From positions 1 through 5,667 of the forward strand of contig JBFJJW010000199.1 of the NCBI GenBank assembly GCA_041612095.1: 5,667 nucleotides of DNA, written 5' to 3'. The position numbers and the translations under genes were made by a program. The first letter of the stretch is position 1. The number at the start of each line of letters is the position of its first letter. The notes beneath the pieces were generated by a model. The model made no database searches. It was not told the DNA's origin and was given only the letters and a program-made list of their open reading frames with translations. This document shows positions 1-5,253 of the stretch, piece by piece. Origin of the DNA: Solimonas sp041612095 (GTDB taxonomy: Bacteria > Pseudomonadota > Gammaproteobacteria > Nevskiales > Nevskiaceae).

Positions 1-936
1 CCGGAAGTCGCGGACGGCGTTGCTGCGCACGATCGCGATGCGCTGGCGGATGCCGCCGTCGCGGCGGGCGAAGTGCTCCGCGCGCGGCGGGAAGAACAGC
101 TCGAGGACGTCCGCAATCGGGAGCAAACCCTGCGGTTCTACGCCGAGCAACTGGCAGACAAGGGGCTGGATGCGGAAACCGCTCCGATCCCGGCGGAACA
201 GATCCGCGACCGGTTTCTGGAACGCGTGGTTCTGAACTACGACTACGTTTTCTGCATCACCGTGACGGCCACGCGGAGTGCGATTTTCGAGAACGCAACC
301 AAGGCCTCGTTCGCCATTCTCAATGACTACAAGGCGACCCGGGCGGCCGCAGGTGTCGAGGGGCCGTTCGCGCTCCGGGTGGTTGATTCGAAAACCATGT
401 TCAGCGGTACCGGCGTGCTGGTCGCCGAAGCTGCTCAGATGGCCAAGGCAGGCGCACACCCTAACGACATCCGCAAGCGCCTCGATGACCTGCGCGAGCA
501 TATCTGCGGCTACATGGTGCCGGGTGATCTGTACTACATCCGCGCGCGCGGCATGAAGAAGGGCGACAAGAGCGTGGGTCTGATGACCTATGCCATAGGC
601 TCGGCCCTGGATATCAAGCCGGTGATCCTGTGCTTCCGCGGCGAAACCCAGCCGATCGCCAAGATTCGTGGTTATGAACGCGCCGTAGAGCGCATGTTCC
701 TGCATGTCGCTCGGCAGATCGAGTTCGGCATCGACACGCGCCACATCGGCATCAGCTATGGCGGTGATCCTGCTCAGATCACGCAGCTGCCCGGCTATGC
801 GCAGTTGGCGGAAGCTGCATCACGGCACGGCGTGGAAATCCTGCGCAGCATCATGTCGGCGACGGCGGCGGTAAATGTCGGAGGCCAATGTGTGGCCGTG
901 GCGTATGGCGGAGAGTTGCGGCCGTTTGAGGAGTAA
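1..936 (+). CDS. DegV family protein, 5' end outside window (partial)
   Basis: DegV proteins (FakB in Gram-positives) are two-domain cytoplasmic proteins that bind a fatty acid; FakB presents it to the kinase FakA. The frame is open from base 1 and gives 311 residues to TAA at 934-936. DegV hallmarks are: strand YDYVFCITVT (80-89) followed by the serine loop TRSAIFENA (91-99); VVDS (127-130) with the glycine-rich stretch FSGTGVLVAEAA; DLYYIRARG (176-184); the IKP motif (205-207); and KIRGYERA (221-228), matching the family's K-V-R segment. The loop normally reading LSGTY is RSAIF, and the C-terminal turn that usually carries His reads AAVNVGG (289-295), with Asn where His is expected. A GTG at 73 would give 287 residues, but a V-x-D at residues 3-5 sits about where the DegV N-terminal D-S is expected, so the start is probably just upstream of base 1. 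No fatty-acid kinase gene is in view. Family confident; ligand unknown. Confidence 0.85.
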   Translation, partial: PEVADGVAAHDRDALADAAVAAGEVLRARREEQLEDVRNREQTLRFYAEQLADKGLDAETAPIPAEQIRDRFLERVVLNYDYVFCITVTATRSAIFENATKASFAILNDYKATRAAAGVEGPFALRVVDSKTMFSGTGVLVAEAAQMAKAGAHPNDIRKRLDDLREHICGYMVPGDLYYIRARGMKKGDKSVGLMTYAIGSALDIKPVILCFRGETQPIAKIRGYERAVERMFLHVARQIEFGIDTRHIGISYGGDPAQITQLPGYAQLAEAASRHGVEILRSIMSATAAVNVGGQCVAVAYGGELRPFEE

Positions 937-957
937 GCGGGGCGGTAATCGCCCTGT
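937..957 (+). other. Hairpin directly after the DegV stop codon
   Basis: Bases 937-944 pair with 950-957 around the loop GTAAT, giving eight pairs: six Watson-Crick, including GGGCG with CGCCC, and two G-U. It begins on the base after the DegV stop. There is no T-tract behind it, so it is not a good intrinsic terminator; it could instead protect the DegV 3' end or shape the leader of the next gene. A second small hairpin (952-964) shares bases with it. The structure is seen by eye; its use is inference. Confidence 0.3.
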
Positions 958-960
958 AAC

Positions 961-967
961 AGGGGAG
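961..967 (+). promoter_or_regulatory. Ribosome binding site of the ParA-like gene
   Basis: AGGGGAG lies nine bases before the ATG at 977 and fixes that start over the upstream in-frame ATG at 875, which lies inside the DegV gene. The AGGG of this site also forms the 3' arm of a five-pair hairpin, CCCTG (952-956) with CAGGG (960-964), which could partly mask it. Confidence 0.65.
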
Positions 968-976
968 ACCGAAGGG

Positions 977-1723
977 ATGAAGACGCTGGCGCTGTACAAC
1001 CTGAAGGGTGGGGTCGGAAAGTCCGCGGCCGCGGTCAATCTGGCCTACCTCGCGGCGAGCAATGACGTACCCACCCTGCTCTGGGATCTCGATCCGCAGG
1101 GTGCGGCCAGCTGGTACTTCCACGGCAAACCGCAGGACCTCAAGACGCGGAAGGTCTTCGATGGTCAGACGCCGGTGGCTCGCCTGGTCAAGTCGTCGCC
1201 CTACGCCAACCTCGATCTGATCCCGGCGGATTTCTCCTATCGCTATCTGGATGTGATGCTGAAGAAGGTGCATCCGCCCCGTGAAGCGTTGCGCCGTCTG
1301 TTGAAGCCGTTCTCCGAGCGCTATGCGCTGACCGTACTGGACTGTCCGCCGAGCCTGTCATACCTCGCAGACAACATATTCCAGTGCGCGGATCTGATCG
1401 CGGCGCCGGTCGTGCCCACGTTCCTGTCCTTGAGGGCATTTGAGCAGGTGCAGGACTACTGCCGCCAGCACGGATTCGACGCCAGGAAGCTGCGGCCGTT
1501 CTATTCCATGGCGGACCGCCGCCGGGGCCTGCACCGCGAGCTGCTGGAACAGCCGCCAGCGACGATGGCACGGCGCTTCGAGAGCACGGTACCGTATGCC
1601 TCGATGGTGGAGCGCATGGGTGAGCACCGGGCTCCGATGGCGGCGTACGCGCCCAGCGATGACCCGGCCCTGCTGGCTTACGCGGAGTTGTGGCTGGAGA
1701 TCAAGCAGGCACTGAAGCTGTAG
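977..1723 (+). CDS. ParA/Soj-type ATPase, no ParB partner visible
   Basis: This is a deviant Walker-A ATPase of the ParA/MinD superfamily, 248 residues. Such proteins dimerise on ATP and position DNA, chemoreceptor arrays or other cargo on nucleoid or membrane. The deviant Walker A LKGGVGKSAAAVN (9-21) has the signature Lys10 and the phosphate-binding Lys15; Walker A' is LLWDLDPQGAAS (34-45); Walker B is LTVLDCPPS (118-126). The later segment FYSMADRRRGLHRE (175-188) matches the usual ParA 'hxxhD.R...H.E' block. There is no N-terminal helix-turn-helix domain, as in the large plasmid ParA type, and the C-terminus (AELWLEIKQALKL) is not a clear MinD-like membrane-targeting helix. The ATG at 977 is chosen for its ribosome site and because the protein then begins like other small ParAs. 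It follows the DegV gene by 40 bases with no visible promoter, so it is probably co-transcribed. No parB, minC/minE or chemotaxis gene is in the window. Family assignment is firm; cargo unknown. Confidence 0.9.
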   Translation: MKTLALYNLKGGVGKSAAAVNLAYLAASNDVPTLLWDLDPQGAASWYFHGKPQDLKTRKVFDGQTPVARLVKSSPYANLDLIPADFSYRYLDVMLKKVHPPREALRRLLKPFSERYALTVLDCPPSLSYLADNIFQCADLIAAPVVPTFLSLRAFEQVQDYCRQHGFDARKLRPFYSMADRRRGLHRELLEQPPATMARRFESTVPYASMVERMGEHRAPMAAYAPSDDPALLAYAELWLEIKQALKL

Positions 1724-1757
1724 CGGCGTTTCCGCCCGGCAAGTTCGAACTCAGCTT
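1715..1757. terminator. Possible weak bidirectional terminator between convergent genes
   Basis: The ParA-like and purK genes converge with only 27 bases between their stops. AAGCTG at 1715-1720 pairs with CAGCTT at 1752-1757, spanning both stop codons, and inside is a four-pair stem GCGG/CCGC (1723-1726 with 1732-1735). The loop is long and there is no T-run on either strand, so this is a weak candidate; termination may depend on Rho. Confidence 0.2.
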
Positions 1758-2842
1758 TCCGCGGCGCTTACGAGCACCTGCAGTTGGGCGAGGCGCGCGG
1801 ACAGTTCCTCGGCAGTGGCCGCCGTCACGGTTGCGTGGCCGACCTTGCGCTGCGGCTTGGGCGTCTTGCCGTAGTGATGAATGTGTACGCCGGGGATGCG
1901 CGCCAGCGCCGCAATCTCAGGTGCATCACCGATGAAGTTGATCATCGCCGGGTGGCCGCGCAGCCGCGTGGAGCCCAGCGGCAGTCCGGCAATGGCGCGC
2001 AGATGGTTCTCGAACTGCGAAACCTCCGCGCCCTCTATGCTCCAGTGCCCTGAATTGTGAACGCGGGGCGCAATCTCGTTGGCCAGCAAGCCGCCATCGG
2101 CAACGAAGAACTCGAACGCCAGCACGCCGACGTAACCAAGGTGCTCGACGACGCGCGTCGCATAGTCCTCGGCCGCCGCCTGCAGCGGATCGTCGCGGCG
2201 CGGTGTGGCCGTGCGCAGGATGCCGTCGCGATGCACGTTCTCCACCACCGGATAGAACGCCAGTTCGCCCTGCTTGCCCCGTACCGCCAGGCAAGAAAGC
2301 TCGCGCTGAAAGGGCACAAAGGCCTCCAGTATCAGCGGCTGGTTGCCGAGCTGTGACCAGGCACGATCAAGATCCTCGGCGCTGCGCAGTACCGCCTGTC
2401 CCTTGCCGTCGTATCCGAGCCGGCGGGTCTTCAGTACGGCAGGCAGGCCCACGTTCTTTACCGCCAGATCCAGCGCCTCGCGGGTGGCCACCGGCATGTA
2501 GCGCGGCACCGGGATCTTCAGCTGATCGAACAGCCGCTTCTCAGACAGCCGATCCTGGCCGATGCTGAGCGCGACCGGGGCGGGAACCAGCGGGATGCGG
2601 CTGGCGACAAACTCGGCGGTTTTCGCCGGTACGTTCTCGAACTCGTAGGTGGCAAGGTCGACACTGACGCAGAACTCGGCCAACGCGTGCTCATCGTCAT
2701 ACGGTGCGTGGATGTGTTGTCCGAGCGGCGCCGCGCAGGCCTCCGTCGCCGGATCCAGAAACACGAAGTCGAAGTCCAGCGGATAGCCGGCCAGCGCCAG
2801 CATGCGACCGAGCTGGCCCGCCCCGAGTATGCCGATCTTCAT
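1751..2842 (-). CDS. purK: N5-carboxyaminoimidazole ribonucleotide synthase PurK
   Basis: PurK is an ATP-grasp enzyme that joins bicarbonate to AIR with ATP to give N5-CAIR, the sixth stage of purine synthesis, in the cytoplasm. The product is 363 residues, normal for PurK. It starts with the family's nucleotide-binding turn ILGAGQLGRML (5-15), then YEFENV (66-71), the ATP-grasp loop LKTRRLGYDGKGQ (137-149), LEAFVPFQRELS (172-183), the metal-binding NEIAPRVHNSGHW (255-267), MINFIG (300-305) and HHYGK (322-326). No key motif is missing. The same frame is open upstream to 3112, but those extra codons lie antisense-free inside purE and resemble no PurK. The ATG at 2842 overlaps the purE stop in ATGA and has no strong ribosome site of its own (upstream GAAGCTGCCGGC), so translation is probably coupled to purE. 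Confidence 0.97.
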   Translation of the reverse strand: MKIGILGAGQLGRMLALAGYPLDFDFVFLDPATEACAAPLGQHIHAPYDDEHALAEFCVSVDLATYEFENVPAKTAEFVASRIPLVPAPVALSIGQDRLSEKRLFDQLKIPVPRYMPVATREALDLAVKNVGLPAVLKTRRLGYDGKGQAVLRSAEDLDRAWSQLGNQPLILEAFVPFQRELSCLAVRGKQGELAFYPVVENVHRDGILRTATPRRDDPLQAAAEDYATRVVEHLGYVGVLAFEFFVADGGLLANEIAPRVHNSGHWSIEGAEVSQFENHLRAIAGLPLGSTRLRGHPAMINFIGDAPEIAALARIPGVHIHHYGKTPKPQRKVGHATVTAATAEELSARLAQLQVLVSAAES

Positions 2843-3363
2843 GCCGGCAGCTTCAGCGGCGCGTCGTCCAGCACCTTGGCGGTCTGCTGCGCGCGGAAGC
2901 GCTCCAGGCGCAGTGCCAGGCGCGCATCCCCGGTCGCCAGAATGGCGGCGGCGAGCAGCGCGGCATTGCTGGCCCCGGCCGCACCGATGGCCAGTGTTGC
3001 AACCGGGATGCCCGCCGGCATCTGCACGATCGACAGCAGGGAATCCAGTCCCTTCAACGCCTTCGACTGAACCGGCACGCCCAGCACCGGCAAGGTGGTC
3101 TTGGCGGCGCACATGCCCGGTAGGTGGGCGGCGCCACCGGCACCGGCGATGATCACCTTCAGGCCGCGCCCGCGGGCCGCCGCTGCGTACTCGAACAGCA
3201 GATCCGGTGTGCGGTGCGCGGACACGACGCGAGCCTCATAGGCTACGCCCAGTGAATCGAGCATCTGCGCTGCATGCGCCATCGTCTCCCAATCCGAGCG
3301 GGAGCCCATGATGATGCCGACAACAGCTTTGCTGGGGATCTTGCGGGTAGGCTTCTTAGCCAC
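2839..3363 (-). CDS. purE: N5-carboxyaminoimidazole ribonucleotide mutase PurE (class I)
   Basis: PurE moves the carboxylate of N5-CAIR (from PurK) to C4, giving CAIR; the enzyme is an octamer in the cytoplasm. Numbering from GTG 3363 (174 residues), the motifs are GSRSDW (20-25), VVSAHRTP (46-53) with the catalytic His, the AIR-binding loop AGAGGAAHLPGM (73-84), GVPVQS (95-100) and the conserved tail QMPAGIPVATLAIG (114-127). The SAHRTP and AAHLPGM forms together with a neighbouring purK point to the class I mutase, not the class II AIR carboxylase. No ATG is available: GTG codons at 3363 and 3369 are the only good starts. The AGG at 3372-3374 is eight bases from 3363 but only two from 3369, so 3363 is preferred; 3369 would add two residues. 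A basic leader (VAKKPTRKIPSK) precedes the fold. The stop overlaps the purK start. Confidence 0.97.
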   Translation of the reverse strand: MAKKPTRKIPSKAVVGIIMGSRSDWETMAHAAQMLDSLGVAYEARVVSAHRTPDLLFEYAAAARGRGLKVIIAGAGGAAHLPGMCAAKTTLPVLGVPVQSKALKGLDSLLSIVQMPAGIPVATLAIGAAGASNAALLAAAILATGDARLALRLERFRAQQTAKVLDDAPLKLPA

Positions 3364-3396
3364 TTTCACGGCCTGTAGGCGACGGGAAAGCGCCGG

Positions 3397-3402
3397 ATTA
3401 TC
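3397..3402 (-). promoter_or_regulatory. purE: Possible -10 element for purEK
   Basis: On the minus strand GATAAT, one base off TATAAT, stands about 30 bases before the purE start in otherwise GC-rich sequence. Seventeen bases upstream is GTGCGC, a poor match to TTGACA, so only half a promoter is seen. It would give purEK a transcript independent of the efflux genes. No PurR-like operator is recognisable. Confidence 0.3.
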
Positions 3403-3408
3403 GCATTA

Positions 3409-3451
3409 GGCCGCGCGACGCGCACCACCGCTGGTGGCGGCCCCGCGCGTC
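3409..3451 (-). terminator. GC-rich hairpin between the SIMPL gene and purE
   Basis: A central stem CCACC-GCT-GGTGG (3425-3437) can be extended in two exclusive ways: GACGCGC (3417-3423) with GCGCGTC (3445-3451), or GGCCGC (3409-3414) with GCGGCC (3437-3442). The outer 3445-3451 arm touches the SIMPL stop codon at 3450-3452, the usual place for a terminator of that gene. No T-run follows on the minus strand (GCGCGGCCTAATGCG), so intrinsic termination would be weak. It may act as a partial terminator or as a 3'-end barrier separating the pump operon from purEK. Confidence 0.4.
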
Positions 3452-4187
3452 ACGGCGCCAGCAGATCGAACTCGACCGAGGCGCTGGCGCTGTACTTGAT
3501 CTCACCGGCCGCCAGACCCATCTCCTGATTGCCGCTATCGCTGGCCATCTCGGCGCGCATCGCCATCGCCTTCATCGGCACCGGCGGCGGTGCGTAGTCG
3601 TTCACGCGCAGCGTGCGTACCGCGCCCAGCTTCATGCCCAGGGTGTCGGCCAGCAGCTTGGCCTTGGCGCGCGCGTCGATGGCGGCATTGACCAGCGCCT
3701 GATCTGTCAGGCTTGCACTGCGGCTGGATTCGAGCTGCGGCGAGGACACATGGGTGACGCCGACTTCCGTGGCGCGCAGGATGTAGTCGCCCAGCTTGTC
3801 GAGATCCTCGATCACCAGATTGATGTCACGCCGCGCCCGGTAGCCTACCAACTGCTGTCGGCGCGCCTTTTCGTCCCATACATACTCCGGGTTCAGGCTG
3901 ACCCCCGCGGTCGAAATCTGATCGTCCTTGATCCCCAGCTTGCGCGCGGCAACCAGATAGGCGCGCACCACGCTGTTGACCGACGACTCTGCGACCTTGA
4001 TGTCCGTGTTCATGGATTCGGCCGCGAGCGAAAGACGCGCCCGGTCCGGCTTCACCATCACTTCGCCGTTGCCGGTAACCGAGATCAGGCGCTCCTGTTC
4101 GGCGGCGATGGCGGAGAAGGAAGCGGCAGACAGCGCAGCCGTGGAAATGAATGCGGCCATCAGGCCCCGCGCAAGGGTCAGTTTCAT
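3450..4187 (-). CDS. Secreted SIMPL-domain (DUF541, YggE-like) protein
   Basis: This 245-residue protein has a clear Sec signal peptide: a basic start (MKLTLARG), a hydrophobic stretch to about residue 28, and a likely cut after SAIAA (25-29). The mature part is one SIMPL domain. Its start is VTGNGEVMVKPDRARLSL (37-54), matching the family's G-x-G-x-V-x-x-x-PD; the middle is TAGVSLNPEYVW (93-104) and LVGYRARRDINLVIEDLDKL (113-132); the end is AIDARAKAKLLADTLG (169-184), LGAVRTL (187-193) and GEIKYSASASVEFDL (228-242). A Met-rich insert PMKAMAMRAEM (204-214) precedes the last strand. E. coli YggE is linked to lower oxidative stress and Brucella BP26 forms a channel-like oligomer, but no molecular role is established. 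The ATG at 4187 overlaps the adaptor stop (ATGA) and has GAGGAA at 4191-4196 as ribosome site, so it is translated with the pump genes. Confidence 0.92.
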   Translation of the reverse strand: MKLTLARGLMAAFISTAALSAASFSAIAAEQERLISVTGNGEVMVKPDRARLSLAAESMNTDIKVAESSVNSVVRAYLVAARKLGIKDDQISTAGVSLNPEYVWDEKARRQQLVGYRARRDINLVIEDLDKLGDYILRATEVGVTHVSSPQLESSRSASLTDQALVNAAIDARAKAKLLADTLGMKLGAVRTLRVNDYAPPPVPMKAMAMRAEMASDSGNQEMGLAAGEIKYSASASVEFDLLAP

Positions 4188-5224
4188 ACGTTCCTCGTCC
4201 CGATCACAGTGACTGGATCGCCATGGTGCAGGGTTTCGGCCCCGCGCACTACTACCGGGTCGGCCACGGAAAGTTCACCTTCGACGGCAACCCAGTCACC
4301 AGCGGCGACGCCGGTCGTGACCGGTACGCGCTCGGCGGTCTTGTCGGCCTTGATGCGATAGACCGCTGCGCCTTCCGAACGGATGACGATGGCGTCGCGG
4401 GGCACGGCCAGCGCCTGCCGGGCAGCATCCAGCGGCAGCTCCACACGCACGGTATCGCCCACGGCCAGCCTGGAGTGCTCCGGCATATCGATCAGCGTCT
4501 CGAAGGACTGCGAGCGCGCGTCGCCCACCGGCACCACTGCGCGAACCCGCGCTTCAGCGACATTCTCACCACTGCGGATGGTCACTCGACTGCCAGGCTG
4601 AATGGCGCGGACGTGACGCAACGACAGAAACAAGCGGATCTCCAGGTGCTCGGTGTCATGCAGGCGCGCGATGACGTCACCCCGCGCCAGTTCTTCTCCG
4701 CCCCTGCGCAAGCGCTCGGCGACGACACCCGGAAACGGCGCGCGGATCACGGTGCGCGACAGACGCTCATCGGTCTGGCGCAGGGTTGCACGTGCGATGT
4801 CGAGATCGGCGGCGGCGAGGTCGCGCAGGTTCTCCGCCTGATCGAACTGATAGCGGCTCACCGCATTGCCGGAGGCGCGCAAGCGTTCCAGTTCGCGCTG
4901 CGCCTGCTTGAGCGCAACTTCGCTGCGACTGACCCGAGCGGACTGTTCCAGACGCTGCAGCCGCAGCGCGTCGTCGTCGATGCGTGCCAGCACCTCGCCC
5001 TCGGCCAGCCGGGTGCCCGGTTCCGCAACCCAGCGCAGCTGTCCGTCAACGGCAGCGGCGATACCGGCCCCAGAGCGACTTTGCACCTGTCCCGTTGCCG
5101 TCACCGACGGCGCCAGCTGCCGCAGTTCCGCTGGCGTGACTTCAACCGCGCTGGGGCGCTGTTGAGCAATTGCCGGAACCGCAATCAGCACCCACAGCGC
5201 ACATGGCAGCAAGCTGGGTTTCAT
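4184..5224 (-). CDS. RND efflux periplasmic adaptor (membrane fusion protein)
   Basis: This is a HlyD/AcrA-type adaptor that would bridge the inner-membrane RND permease and an outer-membrane channel. The 346 residues begin with a signal peptide (MKPSLLPCALWVLIAVPAIA, cut before QQ); Cys8 is preceded by Pro and is not a lipobox, so it is probably soluble rather than lipid-anchored. Domain order: first lipoyl half (about 50-82, VDGQLRWVAEPGTRLAEGE), alpha-hairpin coiled coil (about 85-155), second lipoyl half with TVIRAPFPGVVAERL (158-172), beta-barrel (about 195-265) and membrane-proximal domain (about 268-346). The hairpin tip RASGNAVSRYQFDQ (116-129) resembles the TolC-docking tip of AcrA-like proteins. 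It is somewhat short for an AcrA type (about 400). ATG 5224 is chosen for GGAGAG at 5230-5235, five bases upstream. ATG 5254, overlapping the permease stop as TGATG, would add ten residues and has a weaker ribosome site. Substrate unknown. Confidence 0.93.
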   Translation of the reverse strand: MKPSLLPCALWVLIAVPAIAQQRPSAVEVTPAELRQLAPSVTATGQVQSRSGAGIAAAVDGQLRWVAEPGTRLAEGEVLARIDDDALRLQRLEQSARVSRSEVALKQAQRELERLRASGNAVSRYQFDQAENLRDLAAADLDIARATLRQTDERLSRTVIRAPFPGVVAERLRRGGEELARGDVIARLHDTEHLEIRLFLSLRHVRAIQPGSRVTIRSGENVAEARVRAVVPVGDARSQSFETLIDMPEHSRLAVGDTVRVELPLDAARQALAVPRDAIVIRSEGAAVYRIKADKTAERVPVTTGVAAGDWVAVEGELSVADPVVVRGAETLHHGDPVTVIGTRNV

Positions 5225-5229
5225 CAGGA

Positions 5230-5235
5230 CTCTCC
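5230..5235 (-). promoter_or_regulatory. Ribosome binding site deciding the adaptor start
   Basis: GGAGAG on the minus strand, five bases before ATG 5224, is a much better match than GAGACC before the alternative ATG at 5254. It supports the shorter signal peptide start. Confidence 0.55.
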
Positions 5236-5253
5236 GCAGGGTGGTGTGAGTCA

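Noticed and set aside
538..553. Alternating CG run (CCGCGCGCGCGGC) as a structural or repeat element
   Set aside because: It encodes the conserved IRARG segment of DegV with ordinary GC-rich codons; no second copy is seen.
875..976. ParA start at 875, adding 34 residues
   Set aside because: It would overlap the DegV gene by 62 bases, the added residues resemble no ParA N-terminus, and a good ribosome site precedes 977.
851..1627. Minus-strand frames of 140, 127 and 89 codons opposite DegV and ParA
   Set aside because: They lie opposite conserved coding sequence and have composition typical of antisense frames.
1738..1760. TTCGAA palindrome as an operator
   Set aside because: A six-base palindrome between two converging stop codons is expected by chance, and no promoter is nearby.
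2843..3112. In-frame N-terminal extension of PurK by 90 residues
   Set aside because: It lies wholly inside purE in another frame of the same strand, and PurK proteins begin at the ILGAGQLGRM strand; the ATG at 2842 with ATGA overlap is the natural start.
3750..4361. 203-codon plus-strand frame opposite the SIMPL gene
   Set aside because: Shadow of a gene with clear signal peptide and SIMPL motifs; no ribosome site or recognisable domain.
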